Of a stretch of DNA of 64,000 nucleotides, positions 39,524 through 47,398 are shown in pieces. The DNA is from a virus. Position numbers and translations under genes: made by a program. The notes beneath the pieces were generated by a model. That model saw nothing but the letters and a program-made list of their open reading frames with translations. It was not told where the DNA came from and did no database searches. How positions within the stretch are numbered: the stretch's first letter is position 1; every line of letters begins with the position of its first letter. The stretch covers positions 40,495 through 104,494 of IMG/VR virus record IMGVR_UViG_3300031963_000041; one strand, given 5' to 3'.

Positions 39524-40057
39524 ATGCCCAACTGGTGTTCCAACACTTTGACCCTGTCGCACGAAGATCCTGCACAAATACGTCGCGCGGCCGATGCGTT
39601 CCAACGCGGAGAACTCCTACAAGAATTGGTGCCCAATCCCAGCAGTGAATGGAACTATGAATGGTCATGCGAACATTGGGGAACCAAATGGGACGTGGGC
39701 GGCAAAGATTATGGTGAACCTGACATCTCTGATGATGGTCGAAGCATGACCGTGAACTTTGATTCGGCTTGGGCACCGCCCACAGCGGCCTATGATGTCA
39801 TGCTCGATCAAGGATTTGATGTGGAAGCCATGTATTATGAGCCTGGTTGTGCGTTCGCAGGGATCTACTCTGGCGGTTCAGACGACAACTACGATCTCAC
39901 AGACATGGACAGCAAGGCCGCCAAAGAAGCCTTGCCCCCGGATCTAGACGATTGGTTCGCCATCTCAGAAACCATGGCCGAATACGAAGACGAAGAGCCC
40001 TTGACAGAATGGTATATACAAGGTGCCAAAGACAAAGGACTGATCAAAGATGAGTGA
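39524..40057 (+). CDS. YubB/Api92-like protein, 177 aa
   Basis: MPNWCSNTLTLSHEDPAQIR is the signature start of the YubB/Api92 (DUF1281) family of phages and plasmids, followed by SEWNYEWSCEHWGTKWDVGG and FDSAWAPPTAAYDVMLDQGF with a ferredoxin-like alpha/beta arrangement. Acidic C-terminus. Function unknown in the family. ATGA overlap downstream. Confidence 0.85.
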   Translation: MPNWCSNTLTLSHEDPAQIRRAADAFQRGELLQELVPNPSSEWNYEWSCEHWGTKWDVGGKDYGEPDISDDGRSMTVNFDSAWAPPTAAYDVMLDQGFDVEAMYYEPGCAFAGIYSGGSDDNYDLTDMDSKAAKEALPPDLDDWFAISETMAEYEDEEPLTEWYIQGAKDKGLIKDE

Positions 40058-40418
40058 TTTTATTGTAGGTGGTATCCTGGGCATGCTCCTGGGCATATGG
40101 CTGTTCTATCTTGTGATGAAAATGGCCGTGCATATCACTGTGGCCCGAGCCAGCAAAGAATTACAGGACCTAGAGAAGGCCATAGAGCAATATCACGAAG
40201 AAGACATGATACCGTGCCGTGTGGAGTCGCATCAAGGCATGTTTTTCGTGTATAATGATCAAACCAATGAATTTATGGCACAAGGCAATACCTTGACCGA
40301 ACTGAGAGAGCGCATCAAAGCCCGCTGGTCCAACATACGTGTGAGCGTGGTGGCCGGTGACGAAGCAGTTCTCCAACAACTGAAAGAGCAATTAAATGAA
40401 AGTAGCAGTAGCCAGTGA
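40050..40418 (+). CDS. Membrane-anchored phage protein, 122 aa
   Basis: An N-terminal helix (IVGGILGMLLGIWLFYLVMK) is followed by a helical cytoplasmic part and a small beta domain RVESHQGMFFVYNDQTNEFM, AQGNTLTELRERIKARW. This beta piece is a recognisable phage module. It overlaps genes on both sides. Function unknown. Confidence 0.72.
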   Translation: MSDFIVGGILGMLLGIWLFYLVMKMAVHITVARASKELQDLEKAIEQYHEEDMIPCRVESHQGMFFVYNDQTNEFMAQGNTLTELRERIKARWSNIRVSVVAGDEAVLQQLKEQLNESSSSQ

Positions 40419-41277
40419 TGTGCATCTGGAATTTGGAGATTGTGATATCCCCAACACAGAGTCAGCCGATGTGCTGATCCTATCGGGCGATATCTGTGTA
40501 GCCCGCGACATCGGTCGCCCGGATACCACCAATTTCATGGAAGGTGCTCGTAGCCAACGCATACGAGATTTCTTCCAGCGTGTAAGCGAGGCATTCCCTC
40601 ATGTGATTTTTGTCATGGGCAATCATGAACACTATCACGGAGACTTTGCAAAGAGTTACAGCATCCTGAAAAACATGTTGGCCGACACCCATCTCCACAA
40701 TGTTTACCTTTTGGAAAAAGCGTGCCGGGATATAGATGGTTGGACATTCATCGGTGGCACCTTGTGGACAGACTTTAACGGAGCCGATCTTCAGACCATG
40801 CAACATGCGTCATGGGGCATGAACGATTATCACGGAATCCGCAATTCTAATTCTGGGCATGCTTCGGGCATCTGGAAACTGATCCCCGAGCATACCTTGC
40901 GAGACCATTATGCCATGCGAGATTACATCCGGGTGGTGCTGGACAACCGCAGAGATCAAGGTCTGCGCGATCGCCGGGTGGTAGTGGTTGGACATCATGC
41001 GCCCAGCCGTTCCTCAACACACCCACGCTATCGACATGACATCCTGATGAATGGTTGCTACTCCACACCCATGGACGAGTTCATCCTAACACACCCGGAG
41101 ATCGTGTTATGGACACATGGTCACACTCACGAAGATTTTGATTACATGATCGGATCAACCCGTGTGGTATGCAACCCACGCGGCTACATTGGACACGAAG
41201 AAAGGGCCGACCGATGGCAGGCAAAATACATAGATTTGGACAGTATGTCCGCTACAGCGGAGTCAGTGTCATTGTAG
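40396..41277 (+). CDS. Calcineurin-like metallophosphoesterase, 293 aa
   Basis: ASDVHLEFGD at the N-terminus, ILSGDICVARD, FVMGNHEHYHGD, VVGHHAPSRSS and LWTHGHTHEDFDY supply all metal ligands of the family. It starts 23 nt inside the preceding gene. The sequence is distinct from the - strand phosphoesterase at 8213 apart from motifs. Broad phosphoesterase activity is expected; specificity unknown. Confidence 0.92.
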   Translation: MKVAVASDVHLEFGDCDIPNTESADVLILSGDICVARDIGRPDTTNFMEGARSQRIRDFFQRVSEAFPHVIFVMGNHEHYHGDFAKSYSILKNMLADTHLHNVYLLEKACRDIDGWTFIGGTLWTDFNGADLQTMQHASWGMNDYHGIRNSNSGHASGIWKLIPEHTLRDHYAMRDYIRVVLDNRRDQGLRDRRVVVVGHHAPSRSSTHPRYRHDILMNGCYSTPMDEFILTHPEIVLWTHGHTHEDFDYMIGSTRVVCNPRGYIGHEERADRWQAKYIDLDSMSATAESVSL

Positions 41278-41417
41278 CACTAAATCCACTGTGGTGGAAG
41301 GTGTTACCCTGGGCCAGGAATGAAACGGTAGCAGAATGGGGAGCCGCAGAACACACCTACGCCTGCGGCTTCCTTGGTGTTACTATTCGGGTTTGGATCG
41401 ACTCGGGAGATTGGTAA
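41214..41417 (+). CDS. Small phage protein, 67 aa
   Basis: MAGKIHRFGQYVRYSGVSVI, then NPLWWKVLPWARNETVAEWG and the end FLGVTIRVWIDSGDW, a compact aromatic protein of a phage-wide small family. It starts 64 nt inside the phosphoesterase gene in another frame. The TAATG end overlaps a possible 24-aa ORF. Confidence 0.7.
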   Translation: MAGKIHRFGQYVRYSGVSVIVALNPLWWKVLPWARNETVAEWGAAEHTYACGFLGVTIRVWIDSGDW

Positions 41418-41491
41418 TGGCCACAGAGATCACAGTGGCAAAGAAAAATATTTTAGACTATTTGATTTTAATTGGATATACTGAGAGTTGA
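41417..41491 (+). CDS. Possible tiny ORF, 24 aa
   Basis: MATEITVAKKNILDYLILIG and four residues, starting at a TAATG junction. Its stop lies on the -35 box of the next promoter. Weak evidence beyond the start-stop overlap. Confidence 0.3.
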   Translation: MATEITVAKKNILDYLILIGYTES

Positions 41492-41594
41492 CAATAATAA
41501 ATATCTTTGCTATACTAATGGCATAGTATTAAAAATCAGTTTGATACTATTATTTTATTACATCTGAAGATGTAATCTAGCTAGGTCTGAAGAT
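41488..41594 (+). promoter_or_regulatory. Promoter and structured leader of the ParB-like gene
   Basis: TTGACA (41488-41493), 17-nt spacer, TATACT (41511-41516). The 115-nt leader holds ATAGTAT/ATACTAT (41523-41529, 41544-41550) and a perfect 8-bp ATTACATC-TGAA-GATGTAAT hairpin (41557-41576); TCTGAAGAT is repeated at 41563 and 41586. The leader is more AT-rich than its surroundings. Confidence 0.65.
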
Positions 41595-41631
41595 TTAGTT
41601 AGTGATACAAGCATTCTACAAAGGAGAAATG

Positions 41632-42642
41632 ATGCTTACTAAAACTACCCCACAATCGTGGCATGCCCACACACCTATCCCGCAAACTCGCATAGTTGAT
41701 CCTATCGAACTCGACGATGAACTGAAATCATTGCCGCTGTTTGGTGCACCTCCGAGAGGAGTTATGGCCGGTTACGAACGAGTATCAGTTAATGCTCCAA
41801 TGGCAATAGCTCAGCGACCTTTTCATCCAAAAAATGTTCGCAAAAACATTATAAAAACTAAAGGCCAGATTGATTGGAATTTGTTTGGTGTAGCTACTGC
41901 TGTTCGAAACAAAAAAACAGGCGAAACATGCATTATCAACGGGCAACATCGTATTAGTCTTATTAAGACTTTGGATCCCAGCATTAAAGATGTTCCAGCA
42001 CACATCATCGAAGAAGATGACGAAGTTTATGTAGCCAAATTATTTGGTTATATGAACGGTGGAGCCAGTGATGCGGTTACTCGTGAAGAAAGACTTTGGG
42101 CAGATATTGTTGCTCAAGACCCACAGGCCTTGAATATTGAGCGTATATTAGTTAAATGTGGTCTTGGATGCGGAATTGTAAATGAGCTCGACTCCAAAGG
42201 AAATAGAAATATACAAGTCAATGTCGCAGGATTTGAAAAATGTATTGCTATAGGAGAGGACGAAACAATCAGAGCACTTGCTTTGATACGCAAAGCCTAC
42301 CCACAGGAGAAAAAAAATATTGATCAACAACTTCTGGGATTGACTACGTTTCTTGGTATTAGAGAATACGACAAGATCATGGACCCAACAACTAAACTAA
42401 GTCAAAGATTTGATGAGTGGTTTATCAACGTAGTTCCTCAAAGTTTATCTTTTGACAAAGGTTTAAAGTTTTTTGCCAACAGAAATTGGGCACCAAGTTG
42501 GGAAGATGCGATAGCATACGGTATTGCTAAAAAGTTTAGATTTTGGTTAGGAGTTCGTGGATTCCCTCAAATCGGAATGACTACGTTAAACGATCTTAAA
42601 CGCCGTCATAGCAAGAAATTTGAAGACGAGGATGAAGAATAA
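41632..42642 (+). CDS. ParB/sulfiredoxin-fold protein (DUF6551-like), 336 aa
   Basis: The segment NLFGVATAVRNKKTGETCII, NGQHRISLIKTL has the G-Q-H-R motif of ParB-like NTP-binding folds, followed by VPAHIIEEDDEVYVAKLFGY and an all-helical C-terminus. Such phage proteins are uncharacterised. Codon use is clearly AT-shifted (many NNT and NNA codons) relative to neighbours, so the gene with its leader looks recently acquired. ATG 41632 fits the AAGGAG site best; 41629 is possible. Confidence 0.78.
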   Translation: MLTKTTPQSWHAHTPIPQTRIVDPIELDDELKSLPLFGAPPRGVMAGYERVSVNAPMAIAQRPFHPKNVRKNIIKTKGQIDWNLFGVATAVRNKKTGETCIINGQHRISLIKTLDPSIKDVPAHIIEEDDEVYVAKLFGYMNGGASDAVTREERLWADIVAQDPQALNIERILVKCGLGCGIVNELDSKGNRNIQVNVAGFEKCIAIGEDETIRALALIRKAYPQEKKNIDQQLLGLTTFLGIREYDKIMDPTTKLSQRFDEWFINVVPQSLSFDKGLKFFANRNWAPSWEDAIAYGIAKKFRFWLGVRGFPQIGMTTLNDLKRRHSKKFEDEDEE

Positions 42643-42826
42643 TACCAACGATCCATGTTGGAAAAGCCCGGGTCACGAAATGCGTGCCTGGGCCGAAGAA
42701 TGGGAAAAAGAGATAGGTAATCAAGGTCACGGCCTTGGGGATTTATCTCAACCTTGTCAGGCAAAACCAGGAGAAATTTGTCCAGCCTGCGACAAAGAAT
42801 GGCAATGGCCGCAACAATTACCTTGA
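42632..42826 (+). CDS. Small phage protein, 64 aa
   Basis: MKNNTNDPCWKSPGHEMRAW, then AEEWEKEIGNQG and a Cys motif CQAKPGEICPACDKEW that could bind zinc. It starts 11 nt inside the ParB-like gene and overlaps the next by 28 nt. Unknown function. Confidence 0.6.
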   Translation: MKNNTNDPCWKSPGHEMRAWAEEWEKEIGNQGHGLGDLSQPCQAKPGEICPACDKEWQWPQQLP

Positions 42827-43002
42827 CAAGAAAACAGTTAGAACGTATAATAACACACATGGCTCTTGATGATGGCATTGAGAGTGTGACTATTTTTGAA
42901 ACTAACACATCCGGCATTGGTGCTAGCCATCATGCCTTGTTTAATAAAAGTCAGATCGAACGCAGTTTCGAAGATGATATAACAGACGTGGAGGTGTGGT
43001 AA
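42799..43002 (+). CDS. Small phage protein with internal promoter, 67 aa
   Basis: MAMAATITLTRKQLERIITH, then SVTIFETNTSGIGASHHALF: the LTRKQLE...TSGIG pattern fits a small family of aquatic phages, which supports the start at 42799 or 42805. A perfect TTGACA-17-TATAAT pair lies inside the gene (42823-42851), so a shorter 47-aa form from ATG 42859 could be made from a leaderless transcript. Confidence 0.65.
   Translation: MAMAATITLTRKQLERIITHMALDDGIESVTIFETNTSGIGASHHALFNKSQIERSFEDDITDVEVW
42823..42851 (+). promoter_or_regulatory. Promoter inside a coding sequence
   Basis: TTGACA (42823-42828), 17-nt spacer, TATAAT (42846-42851). In-frame ATG 42859 follows 8 nt after the -10. It would drive the paralogue pair and genes downstream. 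Confidence 0.7.
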
Positions 43003-43202
43003 TGCACGAAAGATTTAAGCAACTTAGTTTGATGGCAGGCGGCAGCCATTATCCTAGTATCAACCCAGATCTACAGCAACGATTTGGCGAGTTGATCGTG
43101 CAGGAGTGCATTGAGCAACTGCTAGAGTGGAAGAACGAACCTTTTCCATTTGATGAGAAAACCGCTGTGTGGATTTTAAAAGAACATTTTGGAGTCAAAT
43201 GA
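43002..43202 (+). CDS. Small phage protein, paralogue A, 66 aa
   Basis: MHERFKQLSLMAGGSHYPSI, then FGELIVQECIEQLL and the end ILKEHFGVK: a small helical family (L-I-V-x-E-C ... K-E-H-F-G-V) very common in aquatic phages. TAATG junction upstream and ATGA downstream. The following gene is a tandem paralogue. Confidence 0.75.
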   Translation: MHERFKQLSLMAGGSHYPSINPDLQQRFGELIVQECIEQLLEWKNEPFPFDEKTAVWILKEHFGVK

Positions 43203-43405
43203 ACCAACGGATTAGAGAACTTGCTGAACAGGCCAATCTGACTATCGCGACCAGTCCACTGTGGGAACACAAAGTTCAAGAATTCGCCCAGTTGATTGTT
43301 AAAGAGTGTGCTGAGATTGCCGATGTAGAACGACCTAGTTCGCTTGGATGTGGATATATCACCAAGACCAAAGGCATGTTGATCAAAGAACATTTTGGAG
43401 TCAAA
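43179..43405 (+). repeat. 21-nt direct repeat at the ends of two tandem paralogues
   Basis: A 21-nt block starting AAAGAACATTTTGGAG is identical at 43179-43199 and 43385-43405, encoding the shared K-E-H-F-G-V-K end. It gives a ready site for deletion or amplification of the second paralogue. Confidence 0.85.
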
Positions 43406-43411
43406 GAATGA
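43199..43411 (+). CDS. Small phage protein, paralogue B, 70 aa
   Basis: MNQRIRELAEQANLTIATSP, then FAQLIVKECAEIAD and LIKEHFGVKE. Same family as the gene before it; the last 21 nt before the stop region are identical in both genes. Likely a tandem duplication that diverged in the N-terminal half. ATGA overlap with the next gene. Confidence 0.75.
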   Translation: MNQRIRELAEQANLTIATSPLWEHKVQEFAQLIVKECAEIADVERPSSLGCGYITKTKGMLIKEHFGVKE

Positions 43412-44133
43412 AAGTTTACATTTCTAACTATCGCCATCACTGGTATAGTCCTTACAAGATCCTAGAATATACATTTTTCTGGACTGACTGGAGCCGTTGT
43501 GGTCGCTGGAATCTCACGCAAACTCTTGAAGACGAAAAGAGAGAAAAGAGCCAGTGGGTGGACCATCCTGAGTGGGTGGACCGCTGGGCGGATAGGATCG
43601 AACCCATGAGCCGCGCCATCCAGTGGGTGTTGGACAAGATCCATCCGCCCGTGAACTATGTCAAGATCGATCACTGGGATACCTGGTCCATGGATTCCAC
43701 CCTGGCCCAGATCGTGTTGCCCATGTTGCGACAACTGCAAGACACCAAGCATGGTGCTCCGTTTGTGGATGATGCAGACGTGCCTGAGCATCTGCGTAGC
43801 ACTGCCGCTCCGCCCCGAGAAAACGAGTATGACACTGATGCCAATCACTTCCTGCGTTGGGACTGGGCTATTGGTGAAATGATCTATGCATTTGAAATGA
43901 AGAACAAAGATGATTGGGCCTCAGAGTTTCATTCAGGCGAGATTGATATGCTGTGGGTGCCAGTGGACAAAGATGGCAACGAAGTCGCCAAAGGCGAACA
44001 CAAATATATGGAGATGCGCCGTGGTCCCAAGGACACACATGAAATCGACATGGACGGCATGAAGGCTGTGCAGGATCGCATCTCCAACGGATTCCGATTG
44101 TTTGGCAAATACTATGAGGCACTATGGGACTGA
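43408..44133 (+). CDS. Conserved-looking phage protein, 241 aa
   Basis: ATG 43408 overlaps the previous TGA. VKIDHWDTWSMDSTLAQIVL, PMLRQLQDTKHGAPFVDDAD, VPEHLRSTAAPPRENEYDTD and NHFLRWDWAIGEMIYAFE are hallmark stretches of a protein found across many large phages. It is acidic and Trp-rich, with no predicted catalysis. The role is unknown despite wide distribution. Confidence 0.82.
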   Translation: MKVYISNYRHHWYSPYKILEYTFFWTDWSRCGRWNLTQTLEDEKREKSQWVDHPEWVDRWADRIEPMSRAIQWVLDKIHPPVNYVKIDHWDTWSMDSTLAQIVLPMLRQLQDTKHGAPFVDDADVPEHLRSTAAPPRENEYDTDANHFLRWDWAIGEMIYAFEMKNKDDWASEFHSGEIDMLWVPVDKDGNEVAKGEHKYMEMRRGPKDTHEIDMDGMKAVQDRISNGFRLFGKYYEALWD

Positions 44134-44837
44134 CCGCAAACGCACCCCGCACCATCCATGAATTGCTGTCAGAATGGGTGGATGATGTGCGAGATAAAAA
44201 ACCCGTGCAAGAACTGGCCTTTGCCGATGATCCCATCGCTCTAAGCTGGGCCAGTTATCATGTATGGCAGAAATTTCCTACCAGACGCTGGGTCAATCTC
44301 AACGAAGTGGATGCCCATCAACATGATCGTGAGATAGCGGCAGTGACTCGCAGATACTATAGAGATCGCTTTACCATGCAGGTGCTTAGAGGCAAACCAT
44401 TGACAGCGTTCCAGACCGTGCTGTATGGCATCGTGTCGGGCGAACAGTCTATCATGTCAGACCAGATGGGTGCGCTGATGAAGATTCCATATTTTTACAT
44501 AGAGGATGTGGCGCTGGACGCCATGGTAACCCAGACCCAAAGCGTTGATCTCCCGGGTGGTTATGCAGTGACCGCCCACGAACAGACTATCACGCCTCTG
44601 ACCTATGTGTTCGCCAGTCGCAAGAACCAGGAAAGCCATCAATGGTGGTGGACTGATCCCGAAGGTCATGCAGTGCAGTGGTCCGTGAACACTGCAAATC
44701 CCTTGGCCAGCGTGGTGCGCAGTCTCTATGAGCGAGGTCAGCCCGTCGGTGTGCGAGCGTCTTGGCATCCCACTCGCCATCGCGGCACCCGGCAGAGCAC
44801 AGTGTATTTCAGGATCAGCAACGTGGAGTTGATATGA
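44124..44837 (+). CDS. Phage protein, 237 aa
   Basis: Starts 10 nt inside the previous gene. MGLTANAPRTIHELLSEWVD, then a mixed alpha/beta sequence with FTMQVLRGKPLTAFQTVLYG and the beta end TRQSTVYFRISNVELI. Many Trp and Gln residues. I do not recognise a domain. It overlaps the next gene by 4 nt. Confidence 0.68.
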   Translation: MGLTANAPRTIHELLSEWVDDVRDKKPVQELAFADDPIALSWASYHVWQKFPTRRWVNLNEVDAHQHDREIAAVTRRYYRDRFTMQVLRGKPLTAFQTVLYGIVSGEQSIMSDQMGALMKIPYFYIEDVALDAMVTQTQSVDLPGGYAVTAHEQTITPLTYVFASRKNQESHQWWWTDPEGHAVQWSVNTANPLASVVRSLYERGQPVGVRASWHPTRHRGTRQSTVYFRISNVELI

Positions 44838-45073
44838 GTTTGAAACATGCCGTGGATGAACTCACACTGGCACTGCATGGTAGAACAGCCCGGCAGACTC
44901 TGACACGAGATACATACCAACAATGGGACAGAGGATTCATCTTCGATGCCATGCGCGATCAGCGATATGGCCAGGCGTTCTGCAACGAGTTTGGAATCAC
45001 GGACAATTTCTTGTATTATGAACGAGACATACAACGTGCCCGAGAGCGCATACACCGGCACTATCTGCTGTGA
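44834..45073 (+). CDS. Small phage protein, 79 aa
   Basis: MSLKHAVDELTLALHGRTAR, then WDRGFIFDAMRDQRYGQAFC and NEFGITDNFLYYE, a motif set repeated in T4-type aquatic phages. Mostly helical, soluble. Overlap of 4 nt with each neighbour places it in the same operon. Confidence 0.75.
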   Translation: MSLKHAVDELTLALHGRTARQTLTRDTYQQWDRGFIFDAMRDQRYGQAFCNEFGITDNFLYYERDIQRARERIHRHYLL

Positions 45074-45270
45074 AATATCAAGTGAGATTCCGGCAACAAC
45101 AGCAGAACTGTTGTCCACCTAAAAAATATTGGTTGGTAAGGACCGAAGTCGTAGAAGCAGATTCTCCTGAGCAGGCCCAACAACAGGTTGAACATGCATG
45201 GAGATACAACCATGCCATAGAAATCAAGACAGTAGAGGAAATCAATGACAAGCAACACAAAGGAATCTAA
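45070..45270 (+). CDS. Small phage protein, 66 aa
   Basis: GTG start overlaps the upstream TGA. MKYQVRFRQQQQNCCPPKKY, then EADSPEQAQQQVEHAWRY forms a beta-alpha-beta size protein, rich in Gln. No recognisable family. It directly abuts the GGCT gene. Confidence 0.6.
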   Translation: MKYQVRFRQQQQNCCPPKKYWLVRTEVVEADSPEQAQQQVEHAWRYNHAIEIKTVEEINDKQHKGI

Positions 45271-45732
45271 GTGAAACTGTATTTCGCCTATGGTGCCAAT
45301 CTCAGCCACGAAAGCATGGCCCATCGCTGTCCTCGTGCCCGCCCATTCCAATCATTCTATCTGCGTGGTTGGCAACTGGATTTTGCCACGCATGCCACAA
45401 TACGACCCAACCCAGGACGATCGGTGCCCGGTGCGCTGTGGCGCATCACTGACGACTGCGAAGCCAGTTTGGATGCCTTTGAAGGTTACCCTCTCTATTA
45501 TTCCAAAAGGATCCTGGCGCAGGACGGCTACGAATTCATGGTCTATATCATGAACCGACCCCAATATGGATCAACCTATTGGAGTTATGTAGACCTCATA
45601 GCCCAAGGCTATCAGGATTGGAATCTGGATACCGAGCCACTTTGGCAACAGGTTGACCAGATATTGCTTCCTGCGTATAATGAAAAAGAACAGTGGACGA
45701 AGTCACCAGACAAAGATTCCGTGCCGTTTTAG
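45271..45732 (+). CDS. Gamma-glutamylcyclotransferase-like protein (GGCT/AIG2 fold)
   Basis: 153 aa with GTG start. LYFAYGANLSHESMAHRC is the substrate-binding YGxN loop, and the catalytic-type Glu is in DAFEGYPLYY. The fold converts gamma-glutamyl compounds, including glutathione products, to 5-oxoproline. Found in several T4-type phages. It might spare glutathione or act on a modified amino acid. The promoter for the next gene lies in its last codons. Confidence 0.88.
   Translation: MKLYFAYGANLSHESMAHRCPRARPFQSFYLRGWQLDFATHATIRPNPGRSVPGALWRITDDCEASLDAFEGYPLYYSKRILAQDGYEFMVYIMNRPQYGSTYWSYVDLIAQGYQDWNLDTEPLWQQVDQILLPAYNEKEQWTKSPDKDSVPF
45653..45681 (+). promoter_or_regulatory. Early promoter inside the GGCT gene
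   Basis: TTGACC (45653-45658), 17-nt spacer, TATAAT (45676-45681). GTG 45693 follows 11 nt after the -10, so the leader would be only a few bases and has no Shine-Dalgarno. Confidence 0.65.
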
Positions 45733-45959
45733 CGGCCAATGGTTACCAAGTGCGCGACGGGGACAGTTTCCGCCATGCCACCGAAGTGATCAAACCATTT
45801 GGTGCCATAGACGACATCATACGATGGTGCAAGTCCGAATGCCGCGAAGATTGGCGTTGGCAGATGGTGGATATGAGTTCTGATCATCGTCCGGGTAGAT
45901 ATATTTTTTACTTTGACAGCGATCAGGATTATTTTGCTTTTACTTTGAAATGGAGTTGA
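45693..45959 (+). CDS. Small protein with C-terminal FTLKWS motif, 88 aa
   Basis: MDEVTRQRFRAVLAANGYQV and the end FYFDSDQDYFAFTLKWS. The C-terminal beta hairpin is shared with the products at 3082 and 59671. It overlaps the GGCT gene by 40 nt in a different frame and has its own promoter. Unknown role. Confidence 0.65.
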   Translation: MDEVTRQRFRAVLAANGYQVRDGDSFRHATEVIKPFGAIDDIIRWCKSECREDWRWQMVDMSSDHRPGRYIFYFDSDQDYFAFTLKWS

Positions 45960-45961
45960 CT

Positions 45962-46216
45962 ATGAACATACGAGGTTTTTTACGTTGGCAGTTTGAAGGC
46001 ACACTGAGCAGTCCCAGTTTTTATGGCTTTGCGTTGACCATCCTGGCTTTGGTTGCACTAGCGGCCGGATGCCCCAAACCCTGGCCCATGATCATGACGA
46101 TCCTAGGTGGTGCTATCGTGGTCATTGACGCGGCCCGTGCTTGGTTTCGTTTCAGTTACACTCTATACGATCTAGAGCAGAAACAGATCGAGCGCGAATT
46201 GAAAGGTCGACAATAA
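45962..46216 (+). CDS. Membrane protein, 84 aa
   Basis: ATG 45962 after GGAG. MNIRGFLRWQFEGTLSSPSF precedes two helices (YGFALTILALVALAAG and PMIMTILGGAIVVIDAAR) and a charged tail. I recognise the FEGTLSSPSFYGFA start from other phages. TAATG junction with the next gene. Confidence 0.7.
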   Translation: MNIRGFLRWQFEGTLSSPSFYGFALTILALVALAAGCPKPWPMIMTILGGAIVVIDAARAWFRFSYTLYDLEQKQIERELKGRQ

Positions 46217-46368
46217 TGAAAATCCTTGCTATCTTGATCGCTGGCTTGTCTGGCGCCATGTTTGCCCTGACCTGGAACACCCCAGCGGCCGTGGCCTGGG
46301 CCATAGCCTTCTGTGGATGGGTGCCACACTGTTTCAGTTCCGAGGAGAGCATCAATGGCAACTCGTAA
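46216..46368 (+). CDS. Small membrane or exported protein, 50 aa
   Basis: MKILAILIAGLSGAMFALTW could be a signal peptide or membrane helix; a second hydrophobic part AAVAWAIAFCGWVPHCF follows. It overlaps the next gene by 14 nt. Unknown role, probably inner membrane. Confidence 0.6.
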   Translation: MKILAILIAGLSGAMFALTWNTPAAVAWAIAFCGWVPHCFSSEESINGNS

Positions 46369-47377
46369 ACAGAAACAAGATTTGATCAATACTTTGAAAT
46401 TCACCCCTCGCACCTATCGTGTGGAGTTGGGTGCCTATGGCGGTGAAGTGTATGCTGGTCGCGTTGATCGCAAAATCTACCAATACTTCCAGAGCCGCAA
46501 TATTGATTTAGACGAATTCGCATCTGACTGGGACAACGAACTAGAAGTGCCCGATGAAATGCAACCTTTTCCTCCTGGATCGCCCTACGAATGCGATGGC
46601 TTAGTGCATGCATCAGGCGCAACCATGGACGATACCAACTATATCACTGTGTATGACGAAAACGGTGAAGAAGTTTGGCGACACAGCCTAGATCTCAATG
46701 CCCTGGACGATTCTGAGATTCCAGTCAATGAGTGGGAATCATTTACCATGGACGATCTCAAAAACGGTGAAGTGGCCTACTGGGGAGCACAGGGTGAAAA
46801 GGGTCTGTTGTTCGGTGGCGAATTTGAAATCAAGGAACCGTTTGATCCCAAGAAACTCATGTTGAATTTCTCCAATGCTGATGGATGGTATATCTGCAAC
46901 GGAGTTGACTACGACGGTGAGTCCATCGACAACAACGATCTCAGCACCACAGGCAAGTGGGGCGAGAACAAATGGATCTTTGGTGGAGACGAAGAAGCCT
47001 ATGATCCCTCTGATGCTGTTCCAGAAGGCGAAGAAAACGGTGGTGCGGGTTGGCCAGCCAGTTACTACCCCGATGATGATGAAAAGATTTCTTTCAAGTT
47101 TAAAAAACACAAACCGGTGCATCAAGGCTGGTATGAATGCAACTGGGGCTATGGTAACACCTTTGGCAAACTGTATTGGAACGGCACGGCATTTGTAGAT
47201 TTTGAATACAACAAAGAGCAATCCATCGATCAGGATGGTGTGGTTTCATGGACAGGATTGAACTGGGACACGTCTGACTGGAACAACTGTCCACAATCAG
47301 ATGAGCCAGACGAACCATGGGATCCGGCCTTTGAAACTGGCCAAACAGTGGCATCCAAAAAATCCTGGCCTTTTTAA
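46355..47377 (+). CDS. Acidic phage protein, 340 aa
   Basis: ATG 46355 follows GAGGAGAGC. MATRKQKQDLINTLKFTPRT, YGGEVYAGRVDRKIYQYFQS, then a very acidic Trp/Asp/Glu-rich sequence with HQGWYECNWGYGNTFGKLYW. No catalytic motif. The composition suggests a partner of basic proteins or DNA mimicry, which is speculative. Recognisable as a T4-type phage family. Confidence 0.75.
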   Translation: MATRKQKQDLINTLKFTPRTYRVELGAYGGEVYAGRVDRKIYQYFQSRNIDLDEFASDWDNELEVPDEMQPFPPGSPYECDGLVHASGATMDDTNYITVYDENGEEVWRHSLDLNALDDSEIPVNEWESFTMDDLKNGEVAYWGAQGEKGLLFGGEFEIKEPFDPKKLMLNFSNADGWYICNGVDYDGESIDNNDLSTTGKWGENKWIFGGDEEAYDPSDAVPEGEENGGAGWPASYYPDDDEKISFKFKKHKPVHQGWYECNWGYGNTFGKLYWNGTAFVDFEYNKEQSIDQDGVVSWTGLNWDTSDWNNCPQSDEPDEPWDPAFETGQTVASKKSWPF

Positions 47378-47398
47378 ACTTCAATTTAATTTCTCATC

